DNA of 64,000 bases from Stappia sp. Lineage in GTDB: Bacteria > Pseudomonadota > Alphaproteobacteria > Rhizobiales > Stappiaceae. A program made the translations under genes and the position numbers. The stretch is taken from the NCBI RefSeq assembly GCF_040110915.1, contig NZ_CP157793.1, positions 1,562,939 through 1,626,938 of the forward strand, read 5' to 3'. Below, in pieces: positions 1-9,256 of this stretch (its first letter is position 1; every line of letters begins with the position of its first letter). A model generated the notes under the pieces. It did not search any database. It saw only the letters and a program-made list of their open reading frames with translations, and was not told where the DNA came from.

Positions 1-2
1 CG

Positions 3-614
3 GGCATGATCGGCGAGGCCTTCATCGGCCAGCCGGGCGTGTGGCTCACGGGGCTCGACATTCCGGTTCTGAGCGATCTCCCCGTCGTCGGCAAGGTTCT
101 GTTCGGGCAGGACATTCTCGTCTATCTGTCGCTCGCGCTGGTGGTCGGCGTCTCCTATGTGCTGTTTCGCACGCGGGCCGGACTGGTGATCCGCGCCGTC
201 GGCGACAATCATGCCTCGGCGCATGCGCTCGGCGTCTCGGTACGCAAGGTGCGCTATCTCGCGGTGCTGTTCGGCGGGGCCTGCGCCGGGCTTGCCGGGG
301 GCTATCTGTCGCTCGCCTACACGCCGCAATGGGTGGAGGGCATGACGGCGGGGCGGGGCTGGATCGCGCTGGCGCTCGTGGTCTTCGCGACCTGGCGGCC
401 GGGGCGGGTGCTGGCCGGTGCCTATCTCTTCGGCGCGGTGGGCATTCTGCAATTCCACGCACAGGCGCACGGGGTCGGGATTCCCTCGCAATTCCTGTCC
501 GCGCTGCCCTATGCGGCGACCATCGTGGTGCTTGTCATCATCTCCCGGAACCGCATACTGACACGCATAAACACCCCGGCCTGTCTGGGACAACCGTTCG
601 TTCCGGACCGATAG
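3..614 (+). CDS. ABC transporter permease of a BMP-type (nucleoside/purine-like) importer, 5' end outside window
   Basis: C-terminal part of an inner-membrane permease; the frame is open from the window edge, so the start is missing. The visible 203 residues hold several hydrophobic segments (around FGQDILVYLSLALVVGVSYV, a Gly/Ala-rich segment near residue 90 and a final one near 170) and the BPD_transp_2-type stretch 'RAVGDNHASAHALGVSV', typical of the coupling region facing the ATPase in branched-chain/ribose/nucleoside permeases. The BMP-family binding protein 133 bp downstream on the same strand supports a BMP importer (nucleosides, purines or related compounds). The substrate cannot be read from sequence. 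The ATPase and partner permease are presumably upstream of the window. Confidence 0.85.
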   Translation, partial: GMIGEAFIGQPGVWLTGLDIPVLSDLPVVGKVLFGQDILVYLSLALVVGVSYVLFRTRAGLVIRAVGDNHASAHALGVSVRKVRYLAVLFGGACAGLAGGYLSLAYTPQWVEGMTAGRGWIALALVVFATWRPGRVLAGAYLFGAVGILQFHAQAHGVGIPSQFLSALPYAATIVVLVIISRNRILTRINTPACLGQPFVPDR

Positions 615-747
615 AAACAGGGCCGCATAAGGGGGACGGGGAGCAGCGCGCGGGAGGCAACGCGCCAATCACAAAGGGGCGGGCACCGGGGCTCGGAACC
701 GGGCTCGAAAACCCGAAAACGCAAAAGCAGGGACGCAGGAGACACGC

Positions 748-1815
748 ATGAAAAAACTGCTCAGCATGGCCGCAGCCGCGGCATTCGCGCTCGGCACGGC
801 CGGCGCGCAAGCCGAGGATCCGCTCAAGGTCGGCTTCATCTACGTCGGCCCGATCAGCGATCACGGTTGGTCCTACCAGCACAACGAGGGCCGGCTCGCC
901 ATCGAGGCCGCCTTCGGCGACAAGGTCGAGACCTCCTACATCGAGAGCGTGTCGGAAGGTCCGGACGCGGAGCGCGCGATCGAGCGTCTGGCCCGCGACG
1001 GCGCCGACCTCATCTTCACCACCTCCTTCGGCTTCATGAACCCGACCGTGAAGGTGGCGCGCAAGTTTCCGGACGTGAAGTTCGAGCATGCCACCGGCTA
1101 CAAGCGCGCGGACAATGTGTCGACCTATTCCGCCCGCTTCTACGAGGGCCGCTACATCATCGGCCAGATCGCGGCGAAGATGTCGAAGACCGGCACGGCC
1201 GGCTACATCGGCTCGTTCCCGATTCCGGAAGTCGTGCGCGGCATCAACGCCTTCATGCTCGGCGCGCAGTCCGTCAACCCGGACTTCAAGATCAAGGTCG
1301 TGTGGGTCAACTCCTGGTACGATCCGGGCAAGGAAGCGGATGCGGCCAAGGCGCTGCTCGACCAGGGCGCCGACGTGATCAGCCAGCATACCGACAGCCC
1401 GGCGCCGCTGCAGGTGGCCGAGGAGCGCGGCGCGATCGGCTTCGGCCAGGCGTCCGACATGAGCAAGTTCGCCCCCAAGGCGCAGCTCACCGCGATCATC
1501 GACGACTGGAGCGTCTATTACACCGACCGCGTGCAGGCGGTGCTCGACGGGACCTGGGAAAGCCAGGACATCTGGGGCGGTCTCGCCGAGGACATGGTCG
1601 TGATGGCGGACTTCACCAACATGCCGGAGGAGATCGCCAGGGAGGCCGCCGAAATGACGGAAAAGATCCGCTCGGGCGAATTCCATCCCTTCACCGGTCC
1701 GATCACGAAGCAGGACGGCACGCTGGCCGTGGCGGAGGGCGAAGTGCTCGACGACGAAGCCCTGCTCGGCATGAACTGGTACGTCCAGGGGATCGACGAC
1801 CAGCTTCCGCAGTAA
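748..1815 (+). CDS. BMP family ABC transporter substrate-binding protein
   Basis: Periplasmic ligand-binding protein of 355 residues. Residues 1-22 form a signal peptide (MKK, a hydrophobic Ala/Leu core, cleavage after AQA). The mature part matches the Bmp/PnrA family: 'KVGFIYVGPISDHGWSYQHN' near the N-terminus, then 'TTSFGFMNPTVKVARKFPDV' and 'HATGY'. An AGGAG ribosome site lies 7 bases before the ATG. It follows the permease on the same strand and precedes an M20 hydrolase, so uptake of a nucleoside, purine or amide-containing compound followed by hydrolysis is plausible. The ligand is not identifiable. A strong GC hairpin follows the stop. Confidence 0.9.
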   Translation: MKKLLSMAAAAAFALGTAGAQAEDPLKVGFIYVGPISDHGWSYQHNEGRLAIEAAFGDKVETSYIESVSEGPDAERAIERLARDGADLIFTTSFGFMNPTVKVARKFPDVKFEHATGYKRADNVSTYSARFYEGRYIIGQIAAKMSKTGTAGYIGSFPIPEVVRGINAFMLGAQSVNPDFKIKVVWVNSWYDPGKEADAAKALLDQGADVISQHTDSPAPLQVAEERGAIGFGQASDMSKFAPKAQLTAIIDDWSVYYTDRVQAVLDGTWESQDIWGGLAEDMVVMADFTNMPEEIAREAAEMTEKIRSGEFHPFTGPITKQDGTLAVAEGEVLDDEALLGMNWYVQGIDDQLPQ

Positions 1816-1838
1816 GCGGATCGGCTGTATGACACGAA

Positions 1839-1876
1839 GGGGCGCGGCGCGGACCTTGCGGATCGCGCCGCGCCCC
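1839..1876 (+). terminator. GC-rich terminator hairpin after the BMP binding-protein gene
   Basis: A 13-bp perfect stem (1839-1851 paired with 1864-1876, arm GGGGCGCGGCGCG) with a 12-base loop starts 24 bases after the stop codon. It is followed by only a short T run (GTCCCGTTT), so it is likely an intrinsic or partly Rho-aided terminator separating the importer genes from the M20 hydrolase gene. Confidence 0.6.
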
Positions 1877-2033
1877 GTCCCGTTTCGGCGCGCGCCGTCG
1901 GCAACGGGATATCCCGGCGCGTCCGGACGCCGGGGACGGAGCGGGGCGGCATGTGCGGCCCGGTTTCGTGCGGATGCAAACGGGTCGGCCGGCACGCGGT
2001 CTTCCCGCCAGACTCCGGAAAGGGACAGGGATC

Positions 2034-3260
2034 ATGACCGCCGCTGTTGACGCGCGCTTTGCCGAGCAAGTCGCCTTTCTCAAGACCCTCGTTCAGGTTC
2101 CAAGCGAAAATCCGCCCGGCGACCTCGATGCCTTCGCCGAGGCCGCCGCCAGCGCGCTCGGCGAGCTGGGTCTCGAGGTGGAGCGTCATCCGGTCGCCGA
2201 ACCCTTCGTGCGCCAGATCGGCATGAAAAGCGTCACCAACCTGATCGTGCGCCATCGCTTCTCCGACGACGGTCCGGTGATCGCGCTCAACGCGCACGGC
2301 GATGTGGTGCCGGCGGGCGAGGGGTGGTCGGTCGATCCCTATGGCGCACAGGAACATGGCGGGGCGGTCTACGGTCGCGGCACCGTATTCGGCAAGTCGG
2401 ACATCGCGGCCTATGTCTTCGCGCTGCGCGCCCTGATCGACACTCCCGATGGGCTGAGCGGTGCGATCGAACTGCACCTCACCTGCGACGAAGAAACCGG
2501 CGGCACGCTCGGTCCCTTGTGGATCCTCGGTCATGAGCTGAGCCGTCCGGACTTCGTCATCGCTTCCGGCTTCAGCCGCGCGGTCACCACGGCGCACAAC
2601 GGCTGCCTGCAGATGGAGATCATCGTGCGCGGGCGCGCGGCCCATGCGGCCGCGCCCGAAACCGGTGTCGACGCGCTGGCGGCCGCGACCGATATCCTGC
2701 GCGCGCTCTACGACGAACGCGACCGGCTGGCCGGGACGAGCAGCCGGCTCGATCCCGAGATGCGCCCGGCGCTGACCGTCGGCATGATCCAGGGCGGGCT
2801 CAACACCAACGTGGTGCCGGACCGCGTGATGCTGCGCGTCGACCGGCGGCTGATCCCGGAAGACGCGGGCGAGGCGGTCGAGACCGATCTCACCGCGCTG
2901 GTGGAGGCGGCCGTGACGCCGCACGAGGGGCTGGAGATCGAATGCCGGCGGATCCTGCTCGCCGAGCCGCTGCGCCCGCTTGCCGGGGTCGGACGGCTCG
3001 CCGACGCGGTGCACCGTCAAATCGCTGCCTGGTTTCCCGAAACCGCGGCGCCGACCGGCGGGTCGCCGCTCTTCAGCGATGCGCGCCATTATGCCGCCGC
3101 CGGCATTCCCACGGTTCTCTATGGAACGGGCCCGGCGTCGCTTGCCGCCGCGAACGCCTATGCGGCGGACGAACACATCAGGCTGGACGACCTGCGCGCC
3201 ACGACGGGCGTGCTGATCGATGCGCTGCGGGATCTTCTCTCTTCGGACGCGGACACCTGA
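2034..3260 (+). CDS. M20/M25/M40 family metallo-hydrolase (ArgE/DapE-like deacylase)
   Basis: Dinuclear-zinc amidohydrolase/peptidase of 408 residues, predicted cytoplasmic (no signal peptide). Family hallmarks are in order: 'NAHGDVVPAGEGW' (first metal His and Asp), 'YGRGTVFGKSDIAAYV' (bridging-Asp region), 'TCDEETGG' (catalytic Glu pair), a dimerisation insert with 'RGRAAHAAAPETGVDALAAA', and the late metal His in 'FSDARHYAAAGIPTVLYGTG'. I chose the ATG at 2034 because AAAGGGACAGGG lies just before it and residues upstream of it have no family similarity; the frame is also open further upstream. Position after the BMP importer suggests it cleaves an imported amide or acyl compound. The exact substrate is unknown. 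Confidence 0.85.
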   Translation: MTAAVDARFAEQVAFLKTLVQVPSENPPGDLDAFAEAAASALGELGLEVERHPVAEPFVRQIGMKSVTNLIVRHRFSDDGPVIALNAHGDVVPAGEGWSVDPYGAQEHGGAVYGRGTVFGKSDIAAYVFALRALIDTPDGLSGAIELHLTCDEETGGTLGPLWILGHELSRPDFVIASGFSRAVTTAHNGCLQMEIIVRGRAAHAAAPETGVDALAAATDILRALYDERDRLAGTSSRLDPEMRPALTVGMIQGGLNTNVVPDRVMLRVDRRLIPEDAGEAVETDLTALVEAAVTPHEGLEIECRRILLAEPLRPLAGVGRLADAVHRQIAAWFPETAAPTGGSPLFSDARHYAAAGIPTVLYGTGPASLAAANAYAADEHIRLDDLRATTGVLIDALRDLLSSDADT

Positions 3261-3269
3261 GCACGGCGC

Positions 3270-3884
3270 TCACGCCGCCGGGTCACGCATCGCGCGTGCG
3301 ACGTGTCGCAGAACGAAGGCCACACGGCGCGCGACCGTCGTGCGCGGGACGATGATCACGCGATAGCCAAGGGCGGGGTAGGCGGCCGACAGCCGTCGGT
3401 ATTCGGCCCGCGCGGCGCGAAAACCGTGACGACGCTGATCGTCGCGGACATGGATTTCCGGCCAGGGCGGCACCAGAAACACGGTCCGCGCGTAGCGCGG
3501 GCGATTGCCGAGAGTGTCGTGAAGGGGCACGCCGGTCGCGTCGGACAGCGCCACCGCCGCATCCACGAGACCGCGATCGAAGAAGACCGGCCCCTCATGC
3601 CCGGTGGCGCGCCGATAATCGGCGTCGGCGCAGGCAAGAGCCGCGCGGGCGAAACCGGCCATGTCGTTCCACGGCAGCCGAGGGCTCTGCGGATCGCTCT
3701 CGCTTTGCACGATCCGCCGGCCGGGCTCGGGCACGGTCGGGAACCCGAGCGCGGCAAGCGTATCGAGAAGGGTCGACTTGCCGCCACCCGAGCAGCCGGA
3801 GAGGACGAAGAACCGGTCCCTCGGTCGACGTGCGGTTCGCATATGCGCGCCCGGCCGATCCGGTGGCGATTGTGTCCACGACAT
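3270..3884 (-). CDS. AAA/P-loop ATPase with kinase-like fold (COG3911 type)
   Basis: Small predicted nucleotide-binding protein of 204 residues. A Walker A motif 'GCSGGGKSTLL' follows an 'FFVLSG' strand near residue 25. A Walker B-like 'VFFDRGLVDA' lies mid-protein, and 'RTVFLVPPWPEI' is typical of this uncharacterised family of predicted ATPases. I chose the ATG at 3884 because GAGGA lies 5 bases before it; the frame runs open much further upstream, but those residues show no family similarity. It converges with the M20 gene, whose stop is 9 bases away. No partner genes hint at its substrate; function unknown beyond ATP binding. Confidence 0.75.
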   Translation of the reverse strand: MSWTQSPPDRPGAHMRTARRPRDRFFVLSGCSGGGKSTLLDTLAALGFPTVPEPGRRIVQSESDPQSPRLPWNDMAGFARAALACADADYRRATGHEGPVFFDRGLVDAAVALSDATGVPLHDTLGNRPRYARTVFLVPPWPEIHVRDDQRRHGFRAARAEYRRLSAAYPALGYRVIIVPRTTVARRVAFVLRHVARAMRDPAA

Positions 3885-4330
3885 GAGAATCCTCGTGCAG
3901 TCGGAAGATGTAGGCGTCCGCGACATGGCACCGTGAGCGAAGCGCTTGAGAGAGGGCGCCAGAAGCCCGAGGCCAGGAGCCAGCCACCAAGAGCCAGCCC
4001 CAAAGAGACAGGGCGCACTATGAAAAGGCGGGCTTCCAGAAACAGAGCCTTGAACACACACACCCAGCCCACCGCCGGTTCCCGCATCCGTAATTCGCAT
4101 AATATATATTATGGAATTTTTTAAGGTGCCTGCACGCGGGTCTGGCCGGGTGCTCCGCCGTGCTTTCTGATGCAGACCCTGATGCAGACCCTGGCGAAGC
4201 CCCAGATGACAGCCCCAGACGGCAGCGTCAGGCGACAGCATCCGGCAGCAGGACGCGAATTCTGTCTCAACCTCTGGCGCCGTCTTTAGCGCAGTCGCTT
4301 GCAAGGCGTCGCATGCGACGGCGTGTGACG
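3885..4330. other. Intergenic region between the P-loop ATPase gene and recX, with short repeats
   Basis: No convincing gene. It contains an AT-rich patch (about 4098-4125, with AATATATATT) that may be the promoter of the minus-strand ATPase gene. There is a perfect 12-base tandem duplication GATGCAGACCCT (4169-4180 and 4181-4192) and loosely repeated GAGCCAGCC motifs near 3970-4010. The long minus frame running through here has low-complexity, non-protein-like content and is not called. Confidence 0.5.
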
Positions 4331-4867
4331 TCAGTCCGCGTCCTCCTCGAGCGCGTCGACCGTCTCGGCCTCCACGATCCGGCGCGCGAGCGACGGCGCG
4401 AAGCCCGCCCGGCACAGCGTTGCCATTTCCTTCTGGCGGCGCGCGTGATCGGCGTCCGTCGTGCGCCACGGCCCGAGCCGCTTCTTGCGTGCCGCCGTAC
4501 AGGCGGCGGCGAACTCGCTCACGCCGTCGTCGCGCATCTGGCGCTCGGCGATGTCCGTCGGCACGCCCTTGGCCGCGAGCACGGCCGCGATCCGGCGCCC
4601 GGACCGCCCCTTGCGCCGCTCGGAGGAAATCCTGGCCTCCGCATAGCGCGCGTCGTCCAGAAGTCCGGCGCGTTCGCAGCGGGCCACCACCGCGTCGATC
4701 GTCGCCTCATGCTCGGCCGGATCGAGATCGAGCGCCGCGCAGGCCCGCCAGACCTTGCGCTGCAAGACCGCCCGCAGGTTCGCCGTGGTGGTGCCGTAGC
4801 GGTCCAGATAGCTCAGCGCGGATTTCGTGAGCCGGTCTTCGGTCGGCGGTTTCGGGCTGCGCGCCAT
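4331..4867 (-). CDS. recX: Regulatory protein RecX
   Basis: Predicted modulator of RecA filaments (cytoplasm), 178 residues, all-helical with three-helix repeats typical of RecX: 'ALSYLDRYGTTTANLRAVLQRKV', 'AGLLDDARYAEARISSERRK', 'GRSGRRIAAVLAAKGV', and a last repeat 'RQKEMATLCRAGFAPSLARRIV'. It is the last gene of the long minus-strand run from rlpA and starts 11 bases after the stop of the MBL-fold hydrolase gene. recX is often next to recA, but this downstream position is also seen in alphaproteobacteria. The assignment rests on repeat pattern and length. Confidence 0.85.
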   Translation of the reverse strand: MARSPKPPTEDRLTKSALSYLDRYGTTTANLRAVLQRKVWRACAALDLDPAEHEATIDAVVARCERAGLLDDARYAEARISSERRKGRSGRRIAAVLAAKGVPTDIAERQMRDDGVSEFAAACTAARKKRLGPWRTTDADHARRQKEMATLCRAGFAPSLARRIVEAETVDALEEDAD

Positions 4868-4878
4868 GCTCGCGCCCG

Positions 4879-5703
4879 TCAGCCCGCGTCCTGGATGGGC
4901 ACCGAAAAGCGCAGGCCGTCATAGGCCGGCACGACGCCCTCCGGAGCTTCCGCGCACAGCGTCCGGTAGTCGAGATCCACATGCATGTTGGTCAGGATCG
5001 CCCGGCGCGGCGCCATCCGCGCAACCCACGCCAACGCGTCGTCCAGCGAGAAATGGCTCGGGTGTTGCGTGCGCCGCAAGGCATCGACGATCCAGGTGTC
5101 GAGACCCTCGAACGCCGCGATGGAGGCTTTCGGAATCTCTTTGACGTCAGGAAGATATGCGACGTTGTTGAACCGAAATCCGAGCGCGGTGATGTCGCCG
5201 TGCTCGACCTCGACCGGCAGGAACGGGATCGGCCCGCCCGCCCCGTCGATGACGCCGGGCGTGCCGGCGTGGATGCGCTTGTCGCGCAGGATCGGCGGAT
5301 AGCTGGAGCCCTCCGGCGTCGCGAATCCGTAGTAGAAGAGATCATGCGCGCGGAGCGAGGTGGCCACGTCCATATGGACGTCGATCAGCTTGCGATGGGT
5401 GATGGCGAGCGGGCGCAGATCGTCGATGCCATGCAGGTGATCGGCATGGGCATGGGTCATCAGCACACCGTCGAGGTCGGTGACATTGGCGTCGAGCAGC
5501 TGCTGGCGCAGGTCCGGTCCGGCGTCGACGAGCACCGTGGTGGTGCCTTTCGGCCCGTGGCGCTCGACCAGCAGCGCGCAGCGCTTGCGCCGGTTCTTCG
5601 GCTCGTTCGGGTCGCAGTCGCCCCAGATCCCGCCGACGCGCGGAACGCCGGCGGAGGAGCCGCAGCCCAGAATGGTGAACTCGAGCGTGTCGCCGTGGGT
5701 CAT
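4879..5703 (-). CDS. MBL-fold metallo-hydrolase (PhnP/RNase Z-like phosphodiesterase family)
   Basis: Metallo-beta-lactamase-fold hydrolase of 274 residues. Starts with 'ILGCGSSAGVPRVGG' and carries the metal motif 'THAHADHLHGIDDLR' (HxHxDH), plus later ligands in 'DALRRTQHPSHFS' and 'LTNMHVDLDY'. The N-terminal 'CGSS.GVPR.GG.WG.CDP' stretch marks the subfamily related to PhnP cyclic phosphodiesterase. Its ATG overlaps the TatD stop by 4 bases (ATGA), so the two are translationally coupled. The TatD-MBL pair is a conserved alphaproteobacterial arrangement. A phosphodiesterase activity on nucleotides or RNA is likely; the natural substrate is uncertain. Confidence 0.85.
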   Translation of the reverse strand: MTHGDTLEFTILGCGSSAGVPRVGGIWGDCDPNEPKNRRKRCALLVERHGPKGTTTVLVDAGPDLRQQLLDANVTDLDGVLMTHAHADHLHGIDDLRPLAITHRKLIDVHMDVATSLRAHDLFYYGFATPEGSSYPPILRDKRIHAGTPGVIDGAGGPIPFLPVEVEHGDITALGFRFNNVAYLPDVKEIPKASIAAFEGLDTWIVDALRRTQHPSHFSLDDALAWVARMAPRRAILTNMHVDLDYRTLCAEAPEGVVPAYDGLRFSVPIQDAG

Positions 5704-6494
5704 GCGTCGGTCGGTCTCGGCACCTTGGAAAACAGGCGGAAGAAGTTTTCGGTCGTCTGCGCGGCCATGGCCGCCTCGTCCACGCCCCTCGCCTCGGCCA
5801 GCACCTTGTTGGTATGCGCCACATAGGCCGGCTCGTTGCGCTTGCCGCGCCAGGGCTGCGGGGCAAGATAGGGCGCGTCCGTCTCCACAAGCAGACGCTC
5901 GGCGGGCAGATCGGCGGCGATGGCGCGCAACTCGTCGGAGCGCTTGAACGTCAGGATGCCGGAGAACGACACATAGAGCCCGAGTTCGATGCCGGTCATC
6001 GCCAGATCGCGCCCCGACGAGAAACAGTGCAGCAGCGCGGGAAACGCGCCCTTCTGCGTTTCTTCCGTGAGGATCCGCGCCATGTCGTCGTCGGCATCGC
6101 GCGAATGGATCACCAGCGGCAGGCCGGTCTCGCGCGCGGCAGCGATATGGCGGCGCAGCCCCTCCGCCTGCGCCTCGCGCGGCGACTTGTCGTAGAAATA
6201 GTCGAGCCCCGCCTCGCCGATGGCGACGACCTTCTCATGCGCCGACAGGCGCACCAGATCGGCGGTCGTCACGGCGCGTTCCGCCTCTTCGCCGGCGTTG
6301 TGCGGATGCGTGCCCACCGAGCAATAGACGCAATCATACCGCTCGGCGAGCGCGCGGATGCCGTCGAAGCGAGCCACACGGGTGGAGATCGTCACCATGA
6401 GCCCGACGCCGGCGTCCTTCGCCCGCGCGATAATTGCGTCGCGTTCGGCGTCGAAATCCGGAAAATCGAGATGGCAGTGGCTGTCGACCAGCAT
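5700..6494 (-). CDS. tatD: TatD family metal-dependent hydrolase (DNase)
   Basis: TIM-barrel metallo-hydrolase of 264 residues, the normal TatD length. Motifs: 'VDSHCHLDF' (metal HxH at the N-terminus), 'IGEAGLDYFYD' (metal Glu), 'PLVIHSRDADDDM' (His), 'HCFSSG' (His) and 'VETDAPYLAPQPWRGKRNEP' (Asp, near the C-terminus). TatD enzymes act as 3'-5' DNases or related phosphoesterases. The start at 6494 shares one base with the metG stop (TAATG), indicating coupling to metG. The frame is open further upstream within metG, but those residues are a shadow. Confidence 0.9.
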   Translation of the reverse strand: MLVDSHCHLDFPDFDAERDAIIARAKDAGVGLMVTISTRVARFDGIRALAERYDCVYCSVGTHPHNAGEEAERAVTTADLVRLSAHEKVVAIGEAGLDYFYDKSPREAQAEGLRRHIAAARETGLPLVIHSRDADDDMARILTEETQKGAFPALLHCFSSGRDLAMTGIELGLYVSFSGILTFKRSDELRAIAADLPAERLLVETDAPYLAPQPWRGKRNEPAYVAHTNKVLAEARGVDEAAMAAQTTENFFRLFSKVPRPTDA

Positions 6495-8056
6495 TAGCGC
6501 CCCTCGCCTTCCTTGTCCGCCTCCACATAGCGCGGAAACACGCCGGCGGGCTTGGGCAACTCCGTGCCGGGCGCGAGCCGGCCGGCCTCGCCGAGCCGGT
6601 CGAAGCCGCGCGCGTCCTCCGCCACGACCAGCAGGTCGAGCAGCTTGCCCGCGCTCTCCGGCATGACCGCCTGCGCCAGGATCGCCACCTGACGGATCAC
6701 CTCGGCGGTGACATAGAGCACGGTTTCCATGCGCTTCGGGTCGGTCTTCTTCAGCGCCCAGGGCTCCTGGGAGGCGAAATAGCGGTTCGCCTCGCCGACG
6801 CAGGCCCACACGGTGGCGAGCATCTGGTGGATCGCCTGCGTCTCCATGGCGGCGCGCGCCGTTTCCAGCATCGCATCGGCCTGATCGAGGATCGCGCGAT
6901 CGGCGTCGGTGAAGTCGCCCGGCTCGGGAAGCCGGCCCTTGCAGTTCTTGCCGATCATCGACAGCGAGCGCTGCGCCAGATTGCCGAGGTCGTTGGCGAG
7001 ATCGGCGTTGATGCGCGCGACGATGGCGTCGTGGCTGTAGTTGCCGTCCTGGCCGAAGGGCACCTCGCGCAGGAAGAAATAGCGCACGGCGTCGAGCCCG
7101 TAGTGCTCCACCAGGGCGAAGGGGTCGATGACGTTGCCGACCGACTTCGACATCTTCTCGCCCTTGTTGAACAGGAATCCGTGGGCGTAGACGCGCTTCG
7201 GCAGTTCGACGCCGGCCGACATCAGGAAGGCCGGCCAATAGACGGCGTGAAAGCGGACGATGTCCTTGCCGATCACATGCAGGTTCGCCGGCCAGTATCT
7301 CCAGCGCGGGTTCGCCGCGTCAGGAAAGCCGGCGGCCGTGATGTAGTTGGTGAGCGCGTCGACCCAGACGTACATCACGTGGCGCTCGTCGTCGGGCACG
7401 CGCACGCCCCAGTCGAAGGTCGTGCGCGAGATGGACAGGTCCTTCAGCCCGCGCTTGACGAAGCTGACGACCTCATTGCGCCGCTCGTCCGGCCCGATGA
7501 ACTCGGGATTGGCCTCGTAGTGGGCGAGCAGACGGTCCTGATAGGCGGACAGGCGGAAGAAATAGCTCTCCTCCTCCACCCACTCCACCGGCGAGCCCTG
7601 CGGCCCGTAGCGCACGCCGTCGTCGCGCAGCTCGGTCTCGCTTTCCTGATAGTAGGCCTCGTCGCGCACCGAGTACCAGCCGGAGTAGCTGTCCTTGTAG
7701 ATGTCGCCATTGGCGGCCATGCGGCGCCAGATTTCCTGGCAGGCCGCGTGGTGGCGCGGTTCGATGGTGCGGATGAAATCGTCGTTCGAACAGCCGAGCG
7801 TCGCCGCCATCTCGCGAAACCGCGTGGCGTTGCGTTCGGCAAGCTCCTGGACCGGAATGCCTTCCGCGCGCGCGGTCTGCAGCATCTTCTGTCCGTGCTC
7901 GTCCGTGCCGGTCAGGAAGAACACGTCGCGCCCGTCGAGCCGCTGAAAGCGGGCCAGCGCGTCGGTCGCGATCGCCTCATAGGCGTGGCCGATATGCGGC
8001 GCGCCGTTGGGATAGGAAATCGCGGTCGTGATGAAGAAAGGCGAGCGGTCGGTCAT
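6494..8056 (-). CDS. metG: Methionyl-tRNA synthetase
   Basis: Class I aminoacyl-tRNA synthetase of 520 residues, charging tRNA-Met with methionine. It has '[16 protein letters not shown]' (HIGH motif) at the N-terminus and '[12 protein letters not shown]' (KMSKS) around residue 300. The connective region reads '[13 protein letters not shown]' and lacks the zinc-binding cysteine pairs, as in the short alphaproteobacterial MetRS type; there is no C-terminal EMAP-like domain. I chose the ATG at 8056 ('[10 protein letters not shown]'); a further upstream in-frame start adds 22 residues with no similarity. It sits between holB and tatD in the expected order. Confidence 0.95.
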   Translation of the reverse strand: MTDRSPFFITTAISYPNGAPHIGHAYEAIATDALARFQRLDGRDVFFLTGTDEHGQKMLQTARAEGIPVQELAERNATRFREMAATLGCSNDDFIRTIEPRHHAACQEIWRRMAANGDIYKDSYSGWYSVRDEAYYQESETELRDDGVRYGPQGSPVEWVEEESYFFRLSAYQDRLLAHYEANPEFIGPDERRNEVVSFVKRGLKDLSISRTTFDWGVRVPDDERHVMYVWVDALTNYITAAGFPDAANPRWRYWPANLHVIGKDIVRFHAVYWPAFLMSAGVELPKRVYAHGFLFNKGEKMSKSVGNVIDPFALVEHYGLDAVRYFFLREVPFGQDGNYSHDAIVARINADLANDLGNLAQRSLSMIGKNCKGRLPEPGDFTDADRAILDQADAMLETARAAMETQAIHQMLATVWACVGEANRYFASQEPWALKKTDPKRMETVLYVTAEVIRQVAILAQAVMPESAGKLLDLLVVAEDARGFDRLGEAGRLAPGTELPKPAGVFPRYVEADKEGEGR

Positions 8057-8173
8057 GAACGGCGTTCGGTCCGGCGTTGGTGACGGGGGTCCGGCGCGCG
8101 ATCCGATGGATCGGCTGGTCACGCCGGAGCGCGGTGCATGCGGGTGCCTGTCTGCGGAGGGCTGTCAGGCGGG

Positions 8174-9256
8174 TCAGGAACGCGCCGCCGCGGCGAGATC
8201 GCGAAAGGCGTTCAACACGACCTGTTTGCGATCGAGATTGAAGGCGTCGGCCTCCCGCGCGGCACGGCTGGTCTTTTCCCACACCTCGGTGACGGAGACA
8301 AGGCGATGCAGCGGCGTTGTCGCCGCATCGGCGAGCCGGGCGTGCAGATGATCGCCGATGAGATCGAGAAACAGCGTCCAGCCCTCGTCGGCGCCGGGCC
8401 GCCCCACCGTCTCGGCAAAGGCATGCACGGCGGCCGGATCGAGCTCGGGCAGGCGCGCGACCAGCGACTGGAAGAGGTCGGCGAGATCGAGCGCCTCGCC
8501 GCGCGCCAGCGTGATGGCGGTGCGCAGGCTCCCGTCCGCCAGATCCGCGATGCGTTCGGCGCGCGCGGGATCGCCGTCGGAGACGCCAAGGTCAAGGAGA
8601 CCGGCGCGCACCTCCTCCCGCGTCAGCGGGTCGGTCCGCAGCATCCGGCAGCGGGAGCGGATCGTCGGCAGAAGCCGCCCCGGCGCATGCGACAGCACCA
8701 GAAACAGCGAGCGGCGCGGCGGTTCCTCCAGCACCTTCAAAAGCGCGTTGGCGGCATTGACGTTCATGTCGTCGGCCGCATCGACGATGCAGATCCGCCA
8801 GGACCCTTGCGCGCCCGTGGACCCGAAGAACGGCACCGCCCTGCGGATCTCGTCCACCGTCAGATCCTGCTTGAACTTGTCCTTCGCCTTGCGCTTGGCA
8901 TCATAGGGACGGCGCAGGTGCAGCAGGCCCGGGTGCGCGCCGGACGCCACCTGCCCGAAGGTCGGGGTGTCTCGGGCGACCGACAGATCGACCGCCGACT
9001 GGACGGCGTCCACGGTCGGATCGGGATGCGCGAGAACGAAACGGGCGAAGCGAAACGCCAGCGTCGACTTGCCGATGCCCTTGGGCCCGGCGAGAATCCA
9101 GGCGTGATGCATCCGCCCGGAGCGATAGGCGTCGAGCAGCGCGCGTTCGGCCGCGCCGTGACCGATCAGCGCCGCGCGCTCGCGCGGCAACGGCACGCCC
9201 TCCAGCGCATCGGCTTCCATCTCGTGCGGGTCAACACGCTCCACGGCCATGATCAC
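8174..9256 (-). CDS. holB: DNA polymerase III subunit delta'
   Basis: Clamp-loader subunit of 360 residues that helps place the beta clamp on DNA. It shows the RFC-like AAA+ fold: 'HHAWILAGPKGIGKSTLAFRFARF' (Walker A, near residue 50), 'RICIVDAADDMNVNAANALLKVLEEPP' (the strongly conserved delta'/DnaX stretch) and 'LVLSHAPGRLLPTIRSRC' (SRC sensor motif). The start is a GTG at 9256 overlapping the tmk stop (GTGA), with GGGA six bases before it; an ATG two codons later (9250) is an alternative. The tmk-holB-metG order is standard for Hyphomicrobiales. Confidence 0.92.
   Translation of the reverse strand: MIMAVERVDPHEMEADALEGVPLPRERAALIGHGAAERALLDAYRSGRMHHAWILAGPKGIGKSTLAFRFARFVLAHPDPTVDAVQSAVDLSVARDTPTFGQVASGAHPGLLHLRRPYDAKRKAKDKFKQDLTVDEIRRAVPFFGSTGAQGSWRICIVDAADDMNVNAANALLKVLEEPPRRSLFLVLSHAPGRLLPTIRSRCRMLRTDPLTREEVRAGLLDLGVSDGDPARAERIADLADGSLRTAITLARGEALDLADLFQSLVARLPELDPAAVHAFAETVGRPGADEGWTLFLDLIGDHLHARLADAATTPLHRLVSVTEVWEKTSRAAREADAFNLDRKQVVLNAFRDLAAAARS

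Noticed and set aside
538..1995. 485-codon minus frame over the BMP binding-protein gene
   Set aside because: A shadow of the BMP gene rich in Arg and His with no family pattern.
4169..4192. Tandem 12-base repeat as a CRISPR or VNTR
   Set aside because: Only two short copies with no spacers; a simple duplication.
3885..4469. N-terminal extension of the P-loop ATPase frame upstream of 3884
   Set aside because: Low-complexity residues encoded by short repeats and AT-rich DNA, no ribosome site, and it runs into recX.
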